A stretch of 64,000 nt of DNA from UBA8199 sp964507045 (GTDB lineage: Bacteria; Verrucomicrobiota; Verrucomicrobiia; Limisphaerales; UBA8199), in NCBI GenBank assembly GCA_964507045.1, contig CAZDOO010000008.1, positions 33,325 through 97,324 of the forward strand, written 5' to 3'. The stretch's first letter is position 1; each line of letters starts with the position of its first letter. Positions 28,976 through 38,811 of the stretch are shown piece after piece. The notes under the pieces were generated by a model. That model was given only the letters and a program-made list of their open reading frames with translations. It was not told the origin of the DNA and did not search any database. The translations under genes and the position numbers were made by a program.

Positions 28976-29182
28976 GCCGATAGACTCGCCTATCCTGCCG
29001 GGAATGCCAGCGTTGGGGCAATCCTTTCTTCCTCTGGAAGAGGGGCGATGGGGCGAAAGGGGGCAAATCTGCGGGCAGGGTCTGAGGCGGATTTCCAGCG
29101 CCCAGCGGCCCGAGCAACGAAAATTGGTCTGGCTTTGCACGAATCCGGCTGGGTATGGTGTCTATGGAAGTGGTAACTGCTT

Positions 29183-32100
29183 ATGATAAAACCAAAGAAT
29201 GCGGAGCGTGACGAGCGCAGGGTGCCGAAAGCCGCGCCTGCTCCCGCCCCGGGGCCGGTGCCGCCGCTGTTCCGGACGCTCGACTGGTTAGCACTGGCGA
29301 TCACCTTTGGGGTGGTCTGGGTGGTGTATCTGCTCACGTTGGCGCCGGAGTTGACGCTGGAAGATTCGGGTGAGCTGGTAACGGGCGCGTTTTACGCCGG
29401 GATTCCCCATCCGCCTGGCTACCCGGTGTGGACGATTTATAGCTGGATGTGGACGGCGTTGCTGCCCATCGGCAACATGGCCTGGCGGGTCTCGGTGGGG
29501 CAGGCGTTCTCGGGCGCGATGGCTTGCGGTTTGCTTGCCTTGCTGGTTTCCCGGGGGAGCAGCATGCTCATGGAGGGCATCGAGGAACTCAAGAACATGA
29601 CCGGCAAGTGGGAAGGCGCCATCTGCTTCATTTCGGCAGTCTCCGCGGGCCTGTTGCTGGGCCTGGACGGGTTCATGTGGAAGGAGTCGTGCGTCGTTAA
29701 CCGCATCGCCGTCACCAGCGTGCCGTGGTATCTGGCGGTGCTGGTTTGCCTGCTGCGGTGGATTTACGCTCCCCATCAGTTGCGTTACGCCTATTGGGCG
29801 GCATTCCTGTTCGGCGTCTGCATCACGCTCCATCAAAGCCTCATCGTCGCCGCGCTGGGGATTGAAGTGGCCCTTGCCGCCGGCAATCCCCGCCTGGGCC
29901 GTGACGCCTTTCTGGGCAATTTCGTCGTCTATCTGGCCGACTGCCTGATGGTGGTGTTTACCGGCGACCACATGTTCCACAATATTGGAGCCAAGCCCGG
30001 GTTGCTGTTTCTCTTCAACGTCATCGGCATCGGCTCGCTGATTGCCAGCATTTGGCTGGCGGTCCGGACCAAGGGTTTGGGAACGTACTGGAAGACGGTG
30101 CTCATCATGGCCGGCCTCTGGTTGCTGGGAACCTCGTTCTACCTCTACATGGCGGTTTCGGGCATGACCAATCCGCCCATGCAGTGGGGCTATCCGCGCA
30201 CCGTCGAAGGCTTTTTTCACGCACTCAGCCGGGGCCAGTACGAACAGCCTAACCCGACCAACCTGATCACGGAACCGAGCCGGTTCCTGAGCCAGATGCG
30301 CATGCTCATTGAGGGCGCCGCCGATGAGTTCACCTGGGTTTACATGTTTATCGGGCTGGTTCCCTTCCTGTTCTTCTTTAAGATGCAGAAGCGCGAGCGG
30401 GCCTGGATCATCAGCCTTTCCGCGCTCTATATCTGCTTGGGGGCGCTGTTGATCATGCTGCTCAACCCCACCCCGGACCGGGCTTCGGCGGACCTGATCA
30501 AGGTGTTTCTGTGCTCTTCCCACACCATCGTGGCCTGCCTGATCGGCTATGGCCTGGCGCTGACGGCGGCTTTCATGGCCACCCATTACCAGAAATTCCG
30601 GCTCTGGGGTTTGGCGGGGGGCATGTTTGCTGTGGTGCTGGCCCTGTTCTGCCTGTGGGACACGACGGGCAAACACTACTTCGGCCCGGCGGGAGCAGTC
30701 AGCCTGTCGGAGATGCCGCATTGGATTGCGCGGGCCTTTGCGCCCAATCAATACGGGCTGCCCATCTACGCCAACCTGTTGCTGGTGGCTATCGCGGTGG
30801 CATTCGTGCTCGCGCTGGTGATCTATCGCCAGCGCGGCCCGCTCCTGGTGACGCTGGCGATCTTTGCCGCAATGCCGCTTTATTCGGGCCTCACTCACTG
30901 GTTCTCCAGCGATCAGCGTAATCACTGGTTCGGTTACTGGTTCGGCCATGACATGTTTACCCCGCCCTTCAAAGGTGCTGACGGCAAACCAATCTACCCG
31001 GAGATGACCAAGGACGCCGTGCTCTACGGCGGCACCGATCCCGGCCGCTTTTGCCCCACCTACATCATCTTCTGCGAGAGCTTCACCCCGCACAAATGCC
31101 AGCCCAAGGAAGATCAGAAGTTTGATCGCCGCGATGTGTATATCATCACCCAGAATGCCCTGGCCGACGGCACCTATCTCTGTTACATCCGTGCCCATTA
31201 CAACCGCAGCACCCAGTTTGCGCTGGACACCCCATTCTTCCAGGAATTGTTCCGCACGGCGCTTAAAGACAAGGATTACGAGACGAATCTGCTGGCCCGG
31301 GCGGTGGCGCCGCTGGACCGGTTTTTTACCGCGCTGGGCGCCCGGGTGGAGAAGCGCCGGCGCACCTACACCTCGTGGTTTGCCGACCAGGACTTCAAGG
31401 ACCTGCCCGCCCTGGTGGCAAAACTGCGGCCCGGCCCGCAACAAGACCCGCTGTCGAAGTATCTCTACGAGAACCTCAGCCCGGAAACGCAGAAGCTGCT
31501 TTCGAGCCAGGGGAACGAGACGGGGCTGCGCCGCGGTCTGGCCAAGGACTTGAATGGGTTGCTGGAGCGCGAGCTCAAGATCAAGGACCAAGTCAAAGCC
31601 AAGAAGCGCGACAAGGATTCGGTGGACCAGGAGATTGCCGACGGCAGCACGTCGGAGCGACTGCGCCGGATGCAGGAGCGATTGGCGAGCGAGTTGGCCG
31701 AGCTGTCGAAGACCGGGCCGTTGTATGAGCCCGAGCGGTTCAAGCAGGTGGCGCTTTCAGAATACCTGACGGACTTCATCAAGGAGAACCCGCAGAGCGC
31801 GACGCGCATCCGGCTCAACCGGTTGTTGCTGGAGGCGGCTTATCCGAAGGAAATTGCCGCGAGCCTGGGCGGGGTGTACCCGGACCGGGAAATGTACATC
31901 GCGACGCCCGAGGATTCTCAGCGCTGTTTCCAGGAGTACATGGCCGACGCTCAGCGGCGCATGCAGGCCAACCAGTTGAAGCCGGGCGAAGACGTGAAGA
32001 TCATTGACAACCGGGTGCAGGTCTCCGGCCAGGTCGCCGTCATGAACATCAACGGCCTGCTGACCAAGGTGATGTTCGATCACAACCCCAAGAATGAGTT

Positions 32101-33292
32101 CTTCGTGGAAGAGAGCTTCCCGCTGGATTGGATGTATCCGCACCTGACGCCCTTTGGGGTGATCATGAAGATCAACCGCCAGCCGCTGTCATCTCTGCCG
32201 GAGGATGTCCTGCGGCGGGACCACGATTTTTGGAAGCAGTTCTCTAAGCGGCTGACCGGCGACATCATTGACTACGATACCCCCCTCAAACAGATCACTG
32301 ATTGGATTGAGAAGACCTACCTGCGCCACGATTTCAACGGCTTCACCGGCGACCGCAAGTTTGTCCACGATGACGACGCCCAGAAATCCTTCTCCAAGCT
32401 CCGCAGCTCCATCGGGGGCATCTACGCCTGGCGCCTGAACCCCGACCCGAATATTTGCCAGCCCGAGTACCGCCCCAAATCCAATGAAGAGTATCAACGG
32501 GTGCTCAAGGAGGCGGATTTTGCCTTCCGCCAGGCGTTTGCCTTCTGCCCTTACAGCCCTGAGGCCGTTTTCCGCTATTCCCAATTGTTGCTGCAGACAC
32601 GGCGTTTCGATGACGCCCTGCTGGTGGCGGAGACCTGCATGAAGCTGGACCCGTATAACAGCCAGGTGCGGGGGCTTGTGGAAAGCGTAAAGGCCTACAA
32701 GAAAAGTGCGGGGGTTGACCAGGCCCAAACTGCCCTGATGCAGCTGGAAGATCAGGTGCGAAAGAATCCTTCTAACTTCCAGGCGGCTTTCGACCTGGCG
32801 GGCGTTTATCTGCAAATGCAGCAAACCAATCGTACCGTTCAAATCCTGGACGGCGTGCTGAGCCACGCCCAGAACGATCCCAATGCCCTGCGCGGCCTCC
32901 TCCAGGCCTATGGCAGCTTCAACAACCATGCGGGGCTGCAGAAGACGGCCGAGCGGCTCGAAGCTCAAGGGCAACTTGATGCGGGAGCGGCGTTAAGCCT
33001 CGCCCAGGCCTATGCCACCCTGCAGAATGTGCCCAAACTCGAAGCATCCCTCGAGCGACTAACCAAAGTCGCGTCCGCCAGCCCTGAAGCCTGGTATGAT
33101 CTGGCGGTGTTGAAATGCGGGCTGGGCAAGTCGTCCGAGGCGCTTTCGGCCCTCCGCCAGGCCCTGGATCTGAGCGCTAAACGACTCCAGCAGGATCCCA
33201 AGGCGCGCGATTTGCTCGCCATTGCCAGGAAAGAGGATCGCTTCAACTCGCTGCGGCAATCACCCGAGTTCAAGAAGCTGGTGCCGCCCTGA
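29183..33292 (+). CDS. DUF2723 membrane protein fused to TPR domain
   Basis: 1369 residues. The N-terminal 30 residues are basic and proline-rich. A DUF2723 domain follows, with the family signature LAPELTLEDSGELVTGAFYA and GIPHPPGYPVWTIYSWMW, and about 10-12 membrane segments up to about residue 570. This family is related to GT-C glycosyltransferases such as protein O-mannosyltransferases, with an Asp-Ser-Gly-Glu motif after the first membrane segment. The middle (about 600-1080) is soluble and partly coiled (KIKDQVKAKKRDKDSVDQE). The C-terminus (about 1100-1365) is TPR-like (ALLVAETCMKLDPYNSQV; NPSNFQAAFDLAGVYLQMQ). It is likely a lipid-linked sugar transferase at the envelope, but acceptor and sugar are unknown. 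The gene diverges from the radical SAM gene. Confidence 0.82.
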   Translation: MIKPKNAERDERRVPKAAPAPAPGPVPPLFRTLDWLALAITFGVVWVVYLLTLAPELTLEDSGELVTGAFYAGIPHPPGYPVWTIYSWMWTALLPIGNMAWRVSVGQAFSGAMACGLLALLVSRGSSMLMEGIEELKNMTGKWEGAICFISAVSAGLLLGLDGFMWKESCVVNRIAVTSVPWYLAVLVCLLRWIYAPHQLRYAYWAAFLFGVCITLHQSLIVAALGIEVALAAGNPRLGRDAFLGNFVVYLADCLMVVFTGDHMFHNIGAKPGLLFLFNVIGIGSLIASIWLAVRTKGLGTYWKTVLIMAGLWLLGTSFYLYMAVSGMTNPPMQWGYPRTVEGFFHALSRGQYEQPNPTNLITEPSRFLSQMRMLIEGAADEFTWVYMFIGLVPFLFFFKMQKRERAWIISLSALYICLGALLIMLLNPTPDRASADLIKVFLCSSHTIVACLIGYGLALTAAFMATHYQKFRLWGLAGGMFAVVLALFCLWDTTGKHYFGPAGAVSLSEMPHWIARAFAPNQYGLPIYANLLLVAIAVAFVLALVIYRQRGPLLVTLAIFAAMPLYSGLTHWFSSDQRNHWFGYWFGHDMFTPPFKGADGKPIYPEMTKDAVLYGGTDPGRFCPTYIIFCESFTPHKCQPKEDQKFDRRDVYIITQNALADGTYLCYIRAHYNRSTQFALDTPFFQELFRTALKDKDYETNLLARAVAPLDRFFTALGARVEKRRRTYTSWFADQDFKDLPALVAKLRPGPQQDPLSKYLYENLSPETQKLLSSQGNETGLRRGLAKDLNGLLERELKIKDQVKAKKRDKDSVDQEIADGSTSERLRRMQERLASELAELSKTGPLYEPERFKQVALSEYLTDFIKENPQSATRIRLNRLLLEAAYPKEIAASLGGVYPDREMYIATPEDSQRCFQEYMADAQRRMQANQLKPGEDVKIIDNRVQVSGQVAVMNINGLLTKVMFDHNPKNEFFVEESFPLDWMYPHLTPFGVIMKINRQPLSSLPEDVLRRDHDFWKQFSKRLTGDIIDYDTPLKQITDWIEKTYLRHDFNGFTGDRKFVHDDDAQKSFSKLRSSIGGIYAWRLNPDPNICQPEYRPKSNEEYQRVLKEADFAFRQAFAFCPYSPEAVFRYSQLLLQTRRFDDALLVAETCMKLDPYNSQVRGLVESVKAYKKSAGVDQAQTALMQLEDQVRKNPSNFQAAFDLAGVYLQMQQTNRTVQILDGVLSHAQNDPNALRGLLQAYGSFNNHAGLQKTAERLEAQGQLDAGAALSLAQAYATLQNVPKLEASLERLTKVASASPEAWYDLAVLKCGLGKSSEALSALRQALDLSAKRLQQDPKARDLLAIARKEDRFNSLRQSPEFKKLVPP

Positions 33293-33308
33293 TTTCGCGC
33301 AATCGCTC

Positions 33309-33872
33309 TTACTTCCTCTGATAAGTGCCCATCAACTGGGTCCGCGCCAGGATATGCTTCTCCATCGCGCGCTCGAGGTCCCGCTTCGTCAGTCCGGGCT
33401 TCAAATCAAGGACGGCGTCGAGCGCGTAGAGCTTGAAGAAGTAGCGATGCGCTTTTCCATGGGGCGGGCAGGGACCGCCGTAGCCGAGACGGCCGAAATC
33501 ATTTAGCCCCTGCTTGGCGCCGCCCGCAGCATATTGGCTCTTCGCCACGTCCTCGGCCAGTTCCGTCATCGTCACGGGCACATCGTAGAGGACCCAGTGG
33601 ACCCAGGTGCCGACGGGCGCATCCGGGTCGTCCACGATCAAGGCCAGGCTCTTGGCGCCCGCCGGCAGGCCGGCCCACTTCAACGGCGGGGACACGTCTT
33701 TGGCATCGCAGGTATGTTTGGCGGGGATCGCAGCGCCCTCGGCAAAAGCAGTGCTGGTCAATTGCATCTGGTCCTTTCTGGCTTTTTCAGCCGCAACCGA
33801 ACTTGCCACCGCCAAGCCCAGAGCCAGGCAGCCAGCGGCGGCACTCAACTTGATGAAACACGACGGGAACAT
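33309..33872 (-). CDS. YbhB/YbcL-type PEBP family protein, exported
   Basis: 187 residues from ATG 33872 (an ATG at 33887 would add MEETT). The start is a Sec signal ending near VAAEKA. The mature part is a phosphatidylethanolamine-binding protein fold, with hallmark motifs DDPDAPVGTWVHWVLYD, GYGGPCPPHGKAHRYFFKLY and LDLKPGLTKRDLERAM. Bacterial YbhB-type members bind small anionic ligands and their physiological role is unclear. Family naming as 'Raf kinase inhibitor-like' is historical. It converges with the DUF2723 gene and lies 28 bp downstream of the alcohol dehydrogenase stop on the same strand. Confidence 0.9.
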   Translation of the reverse strand: MFPSCFIKLSAAAGCLALGLAVASSVAAEKARKDQMQLTSTAFAEGAAIPAKHTCDAKDVSPPLKWAGLPAGAKSLALIVDDPDAPVGTWVHWVLYDVPVTMTELAEDVAKSQYAAGGAKQGLNDFGRLGYGGPCPPHGKAHRYFFKLYALDAVLDLKPGLTKRDLERAMEKHILARTQLMGTYQRK

Positions 33873-33900
33873 GGTGGTTTCTTCCACAGGCGCTCCAGTT

Positions 33901-34926
33901 TTACTCGTGAACCCGCACCAGCGTCTTCACCGCCCGATTGCCGGAGGCCATGGATCGGAACAGCATGGGCAGTTCGCTCAACGCGCACTCTCCGTCCACA
34001 AAGTCGTCTGCGCGGACGACGCCGGCTTCGATGAATTCAAGCGCGCGCCGAACAGTTCTGGGAGTGTGGTGGAAGCTGGCCAGCAGGGTGAGGTTTGAGT
34101 AATGGATGAGCGCGGTATCCAGCGAAACCGTGGTGCCGGAGGGACAGCCCCCGAAGAAATTCACCGTGCCCCCCTTGCGCACCAGCCGCACGGCGGCGCC
34201 CCAGGTCTCCGGTTTGCCGACCGCCTCGATGACAACGTCGAACACCCGGCCCGGCGGCATGACCGTCTCCAGGCCTTTTTGTTCACTGACATTCGGAACC
34301 AGGTCCGCCCCGAGGCGGCGGGCAATCTCCAGGCGCTTCTTGCCCCGGCCGGACACGGTTACCTGGCAGCCCAGATGCCGGGCCAGCGCGACAAACATGA
34401 GGCCGATTGGCCCGGCGCCGATCACCAGCACCCGCTGCCCGGCGCGCAGTTGCGCGTCTTCGACTCCTTGCACCACGCAGGCCAGGGGCTCCACCAGTGC
34501 CGCATCGGAAAAATCGGTTTCCGGCTTAAGCCGCAGCAGGTTCTTTTGCACGATCCGCGCCGGGACGACGATGGACCTGGCGTAGGCGCCGTTGAGGAAC
34601 AACAGGTCGTCGCAGAGGTTCTCCTGCTGGTGGCGACAGTAGAAGCACTGGCCGCACGGAGCGGAGTTGGCGACGGCCACGCGCTCGCCCACCCGCCAGC
34701 CCGCCACGTCCGGCGCCAGCTCGGAAATGACGCCTGCAAACTCGTGTCCAAACCGGGTGGGAGGGATGAGCATCCGGGCGTGGTAGCCGCGCTTGAAGAC
34801 TTTCAGGTCGGTGCCGCAGGTGAGCGCCGCCTCGATGTTGATCCTTGCCTCACCCGCCTTCAGGGGTTGGAGGGGGACCTGCTCCACCCGAATCTCTTCC
34901 TTGCCGTGAAGAACTGCCGCTCTCAT
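33901..34926 (-). CDS. Zinc-dependent medium-chain alcohol/sugar dehydrogenase
   Basis: 341 residues, the MDR superfamily. Catalytic zinc ligands are Cys37 (ALTCGTDLKVF), His61 and Glu62 (RFGHEFAGVI). The structural zinc is held by Cys91, Cys94, Cys97 and Cys105 in PCGQCFYCRHQQENLC. The NAD(P) Rossmann motif is VLVIGAGPIGLMFVALARHL at about 165. The absence of an intact Cys-x-x-x-His pattern of classic ADH and the LVEPLACVVQG segment resemble sorbitol/L-iditol or threonine dehydrogenases. The substrate cannot be settled. It probably shares a transcript with the downstream PEBP gene. Confidence 0.88.
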   Translation of the reverse strand: MRAAVLHGKEEIRVEQVPLQPLKAGEARINIEAALTCGTDLKVFKRGYHARMLIPPTRFGHEFAGVISELAPDVAGWRVGERVAVANSAPCGQCFYCRHQQENLCDDLLFLNGAYARSIVVPARIVQKNLLRLKPETDFSDAALVEPLACVVQGVEDAQLRAGQRVLVIGAGPIGLMFVALARHLGCQVTVSGRGKKRLEIARRLGADLVPNVSEQKGLETVMPPGRVFDVVIEAVGKPETWGAAVRLVRKGGTVNFFGGCPSGTTVSLDTALIHYSNLTLLASFHHTPRTVRRALEFIEAGVVRADDFVDGECALSELPMLFRSMASGNRAVKTLVRVHE

Positions 34927-35008
34927 TGCGTGACCTTAGTATGCCAGATACTGCCCCTGAACGGAAGCAAAGCTTTCATCGAAGGCGCCGGAGCTGCCGG
35001 CGGCGGGA

Positions 35009-35932
35009 TTAAGACCGATCCGACCGGGAAAGCAGCCTTTTTACGAGAAAGCTGCCCGCCAGCACCGCCAGCACGGCCAGGATAAGCCACCACGGGTTGC
35101 GGCGTTCAGTCGTCACCGGCGTTGCTGTTGCCGCCGGCGTCGCCGGGGGATTCGTGTCCCTCGCGATTGGCACTTCCGGCAGCGCCTTCGGATTTGCCGC
35201 CAGTTGCGGCTTGGGCTGGTTTACCGCGTTCGAGTTCGCCGCCGCTTCCGCCTCGCGCCTGGCGTTCTCCGCGGCGACGATGCGCTTCGTTTCCTCTCGA
35301 ATCGGCTCCAGGTTCACCGGCCGCGCGTCCCACTCGATGCCGTATTGATGATAGCCCTTGTTCATGAACACATAGACGTCCAGCGCATGCCGCGCGTTGA
35401 GGTCCGGCTCGGGGATGCCGGAGTATTTGCGGATCGCGTACCTCCAGCTCTCGATGTCCGCTTCGCTGGTTCCCTCGGGCTTCGGATTGGCGTCGTAAAG
35501 CTGTCGCAGCAAGGCCGCCCCGCCGCGAATATTCTGGTACGCATCCTGTTTCAGCTCATCGGGGGTCTTGCCGATCAGCGCCGCCGCTTCATTCAGGCTG
35601 TGGCCGAAGTACTGGTTGTCCCAGAGCGACATAATGCCGTAGGGCCGCGGCATGCCGGTTTCCGGGGACGCGGTCTCACCGGGCGGCCAGGTCAGGTGTT
35701 CCCAGCGCGTCTCGGCAAACGCCACGCCTTTAAGAATATCCGCCGGCACATTGAATTCCTTGGCCGCCGCATCAAACAGGGCGGGATAATTGGCCGCCTT
35801 CATCTTGGCGGTGAATTCGGCGATGGCCTGCTCGCGCTTCAAATCTTCGTCCATCGCGGTCGCCTCGGCACCGATAGCAACCCTGGCCGCCCCGATGGCG
35901 AGAACGAGGAAAACGCAGGCAAATCTTCTCAT
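35009..35932 (-). CDS. Lytic transglycosylase-like protein with C-terminal membrane anchor
   Basis: 307 residues from ATG 35932. The longer open frame that runs antisense across threonine synthase is not coding there. A Sec signal (residues 1-22) is followed by an SLT-like lysozyme fold: VPADILKGVAFAETRWEHL with the candidate catalytic Glu74, RPYGIMSLWDN and IRGGAALLRQLYDANP. The region to about 215 continues the muramidase fold (SWRYAIRKYSGIPEP). Then comes an Ala/Pro/Asn-rich linker and a hydrophobic segment near residues 280-298 (PWWLILAVLAVLAGSFLV) followed by a basic tail, so the enzyme may be held in the inner membrane facing the periplasm. Expected to cleave peptidoglycan. It is divergent from the threonine synthase gene. 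Confidence 0.75.
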   Translation of the reverse strand: MRRFACVFLVLAIGAARVAIGAEATAMDEDLKREQAIAEFTAKMKAANYPALFDAAAKEFNVPADILKGVAFAETRWEHLTWPPGETASPETGMPRPYGIMSLWDNQYFGHSLNEAAALIGKTPDELKQDAYQNIRGGAALLRQLYDANPKPEGTSEADIESWRYAIRKYSGIPEPDLNARHALDVYVFMNKGYHQYGIEWDARPVNLEPIREETKRIVAAENARREAEAAANSNAVNQPKPQLAANPKALPEVPIARDTNPPATPAATATPVTTERRNPWWLILAVLAVLAGSFLVKRLLSRSDRS

Positions 35933-36070
35933 AAGTATGCTGGGAACAGACTGTACCACACTGTCGGCGGAAAGGCAGCACTTTCTCTCTGACACACTTT
36001 CTCTCCGCCGCGCGCGGGTCGCTTGTTCGGTTGTCAGCGGGCCGCGGAGATGGCACATTGGGCGCCAGAC

Positions 36071-37309
36071 ATGCGCAAATTGATTTCCACCCTCACCGGC
36101 CTCGAATACCCCTTCGAGCGATTGGAGGAATTTGCCGACAACGGCGAGGCGCTGGAGGTGGCCCTCGCCGGCGTGGAACGGGCGCGGCCCCGGCCGGGGA
36201 TTCACCTCTGGGAACGCTTCTCGGAGTTCCTGCCATTCAGGCGAATGGACGCCGCTGCCTCGCTGGGCGAAGGCAATACCCCGTTGGTGGACGCGGGCGC
36301 GCGCCTGCAATCGTTCACAGGCATCCAACGCCTCTCGCTTAAGAACGAGACCCAGAATCCCACCTGGAGCTTCAAGGACCGCGGCTCGCTGGCCTGCATT
36401 TTCATGGCGCAGGAGATGGGCGAGCCGATGACGGCGACCATCTCGACGGGCAACATGGGCCATTCCATCGCCGCTTACGCCGCCCGGGCGGGCCTCAAGG
36501 CGCTCGTCTTCGTGCCGGAGTTCGCGCCGCGCGAGAAGCTCATGGCCATGACCATCCATGGTGCCACGGTGATTAAGGTTCACGCGCCCGATTACGCGCT
36601 GATGAAGCAGACGGTGCTGGGTTTGGCAACGGAGTTCAACCTGCGCATTGTGTCCGGCAACGGCCCCATCCGCGCCGAAGGTTACAAGCTGACCGCCTTC
36701 GAGATGTTTGAGCAGACGCGCGGCGACCTGCCGGATTATGTCGCCGTGCCGACCTCGGCGTGCGGGCACATCCGCGGGCTGTTCAAGGGCTTTCGCGAAC
36801 TGCTGAGGGCCGGCCTGATCCGCCGCTTGCCGCGGATGATTGTGGTGCAGGCGGCCAACAACAGCCCGATTGTCAGCGCGATCAAGCAGGGGGCGCAGCA
36901 CGTCATTCCCTTCGCCAACTTCCATACCGTGGCCGAGGCCATCACCACCGGCAACCCGATGGGGGGCGACGAGATCATCGCCAAGGCCTATACGCACGGC
37001 TGGCTGGCCGAGGATGTGGCGGAGGCGGAGATCCTGGAGGCGCAGCGCGTGCTGGCGCAGGCGGGCTGGTTCGTTGAGCCGGCCGCCGCCACCACGCTCT
37101 CGGCGGTGAAGAAGCTGCGGGCGGCGGGCCGGATTGCCGCGGGTGAATCGGTGGCGCTGCTGCTGACCGGCGCCGGGCTCAAAGATCTTGACGCGCTGAA
37201 GCACCAGCCCCACCGCATCATCGAGAGCAACCTCGACCATGTGCGCCGCGACCTGGAACAGGCGGCCTGCCATCGGTCGTCTGCGCGGTTGCCAAACCCG
37301 GGCGCGTGA
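36071..37309 (+). CDS. thrC: Threonine synthase
   Basis: 412 residues from ATG 36071; ATG 36050 is an equally possible start and the N-terminus is uncertain. A PLP-dependent enzyme that converts O-phosphohomoserine to threonine. The PLP lysine is Lys102 in NPTWSFKDRGSLA. STGNMGHSIAAYAARAGLKA is the phosphate-binding segment, and SGNGPIRAEGYKL and NNSPIVSAIKQG are further core motifs. FVEPAAATTLSAVKKL and the LLLTGAGLKDLDAL end complete the fold. Family members with similar lengths are threonine synthases, but close relatives such as cysteate synthase exist, so the substrate is inferred. It is followed by an SDR gene after 15 bp, suggesting an operon. Confidence 0.88.
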   Translation: MRKLISTLTGLEYPFERLEEFADNGEALEVALAGVERARPRPGIHLWERFSEFLPFRRMDAAASLGEGNTPLVDAGARLQSFTGIQRLSLKNETQNPTWSFKDRGSLACIFMAQEMGEPMTATISTGNMGHSIAAYAARAGLKALVFVPEFAPREKLMAMTIHGATVIKVHAPDYALMKQTVLGLATEFNLRIVSGNGPIRAEGYKLTAFEMFEQTRGDLPDYVAVPTSACGHIRGLFKGFRELLRAGLIRRLPRMIVVQAANNSPIVSAIKQGAQHVIPFANFHTVAEAITTGNPMGGDEIIAKAYTHGWLAEDVAEAEILEAQRVLAQAGWFVEPAAATTLSAVKKLRAAGRIAAGESVALLLTGAGLKDLDALKHQPHRIIESNLDHVRRDLEQAACHRSSARLPNPGA

Positions 37310-37324
37310 GGTTAGCTGAAGGCC

Positions 37325-38110
37325 ATGAGTGTTGAGACGGTTCTGGTCACGGGTGCGTCGTCCGGCATCGGGCTGGAGTTGGCGCGATGCTTTGCGGCGG
37401 ACGGCTGCCGGCTGGTGCTCGTCGCGCGCAAGGGCAATGTGCTCGAAGCGCTGGCGACGGAGTTGCGCCAAGCCTGCAAGATCCAGGCGCAGGTCATCAC
37501 CACCGACCTCGCCCACCCGGAGGCGCCGGCCCGCCTGCTGGCCCATCTGCAAAGCGCCGGTCTCAAGGTGGACGTGCTGGTGAACAATGCCGGGTTCGGC
37601 GCGCAAGGAAAGTTCGCGGAACTGCCGCTGCCGCGGCAGCTCGAGATGTTGCAGGTCAACATTACCAGCCTCACCTCTCTCACCGGGTTATTGCTTCCCG
37701 GCATGATCGAGCGCCGCCGCGGCGGAGTCCTGAACGTCGCCTCGACCGCCGCCTTCCAGCCCGGCCCCGGCATGGCGGTTTACTACGCGACAAAGGCCTA
37801 CGTGCTCTCCTTTACGGAAGCCCTGGCTGAGGAACTGGTCGGAACCGGCGTCACGGTCACCGCCGTGTGCCCCGGCCCGACCGCAACCAACTTCGGCACC
37901 GCTGCCAACATGCGCACGTTGGGGCTGGTGAAGAAGATATCCATGTCGGCGGAAGCGGTCGCCCGGCAAGGCCATAGCGGCTTTCGCCGCGGCAAGGTCG
38001 TGGTCATCAACGGCTTCCGTAATCAGTTCCTGGCGTTTCTGGTCCGCCTGTTCCCGCGCGCCGTCGTGCGCCAGATCACCAAGCGCCTGAATAACGTGCA
38101 TTACTCCTGA
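37325..38110 (+). CDS. Short-chain dehydrogenase/reductase
   Basis: 261 residues of the SDR superfamily. The NAD(P) motif TGASSGIGLELA starts at residue 10, and NNAG at 87-90 marks the Rossmann fold. The catalytic triad is Ser140 (NVASTAAF), Tyr153 and Lys157 in the YxxxK segment AVYYATKAYVLSF. CPGPTATNF is the usual post-catalytic loop. Substrate unknown. It lies 15 bp after thrC and 7 bp before the next gene, so the three plus-strand genes may be cotranscribed. Confidence 0.9.
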   Translation: MSVETVLVTGASSGIGLELARCFAADGCRLVLVARKGNVLEALATELRQACKIQAQVITTDLAHPEAPARLLAHLQSAGLKVDVLVNNAGFGAQGKFAELPLPRQLEMLQVNITSLTSLTGLLLPGMIERRRGGVLNVASTAAFQPGPGMAVYYATKAYVLSFTEALAEELVGTGVTVTAVCPGPTATNFGTAANMRTLGLVKKISMSAEAVARQGHSGFRRGKVVVINGFRNQFLAFLVRLFPRAVVRQITKRLNNVHYS

Positions 38111-38117
38111 CCTGGAT

Positions 38118-38759
38118 ATGAAACGCCGCCTCGCACAATGGTTCATCATCCTTATGGCCGGGACAGTTGCCGCGGCTGAGCTGGCCCCTGCCGCGCCGGC
38201 GCCCAAGGCCCCGGCGGCCAAGCAACCCGGCCGGACGGCGGAGGAGAAGCAGGCTTGCGTCAAGAACCTGAAGTTGATTTACGGCGCCATCCAGGCGTTT
38301 CAAGCGGACCACCACGACCTGCCCAACTGGCTTTCAGACTTGGTGCCACAGTACCTGGACGACGCCAACGTGCTGATTTGCCCGGTCTGCCGGCGCACCG
38401 GCCGAGTCGAAACGTCGTACCTGTCGGATCCCAAACTGCCCAGTTCCTATCTGTACGAGTTCTCACCCGTGCCGTTGGGCCGGGCGGCGACGAATGCGCC
38501 GACCCGGACCCGCCGGGAGTGGCGGCGCCGCCAGATGGGCCTGGTGGGTTCCCAGGTGCCGCTGGTCCGGTGCCGCCTGCACAAGCCCGTGCTGAACCTC
38601 TCCTTCGAGGGCAAGATTTACGAGAGCCCGGCCTCCTGGGAGCTGCTGTTTACCAACCGCGTGAACGCCGCCGACCTGACCCCCGCCCGGCTTTTCGCCG
38701 ACGAGCCCGCCCGGCCGGCCGGAACTTCCAGGAAGGCAGCAAAGAACCCAACGCCCTGA
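38118..38759 (+). CDS. Exported protein of unknown function (pseudopilin-substrate-like motif)
   Basis: 213 residues. Residues 1-20 form a Sec signal (RLAQWFIILMAGTVAAAEL), followed by an Ala/Pro linker. The core KQACVKNLKLIYGAIQAFQA (about residues 43-62), then LPNWLSDLVPQYLDDANVLICPVC and PSSYLYEF, resembles the region after the pilin helix in verrucomicrobial type II secretion-like pseudopilin proteins, but no prepilin leader or hydrophobic N-methyl helix is visible. Two cysteine motifs (CPVC and RCRLHK) could bind a metal or form disulfides. It ends with a basic tail. I do not assign a function. Confidence 0.6.
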   Translation: MKRRLAQWFIILMAGTVAAAELAPAAPAPKAPAAKQPGRTAEEKQACVKNLKLIYGAIQAFQADHHDLPNWLSDLVPQYLDDANVLICPVCRRTGRVETSYLSDPKLPSSYLYEFSPVPLGRAATNAPTRTRREWRRRQMGLVGSQVPLVRCRLHKPVLNLSFEGKIYESPASWELLFTNRVNAADLTPARLFADEPARPAGTSRKAAKNPTP

Positions 38760-38811
38760 GCCTTTGCCCCGGCCCCAGGTTGCGCGGCCGATGCAGAGGC
38801 GAGAACCGCAG

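Noticed and set aside
29288..31591. A 767-codon minus-strand open frame opposite the DUF2723 gene.
   Set aside because: Shadow frame; the plus-strand protein has coherent membrane segments and family motifs while this one is low-complexity.
35933..37606. The lytic transglycosylase frame continues upstream for about 550 codons across thrC.
   Set aside because: That part is antisense to an intact threonine synthase, and a clean signal peptide begins at 35932.
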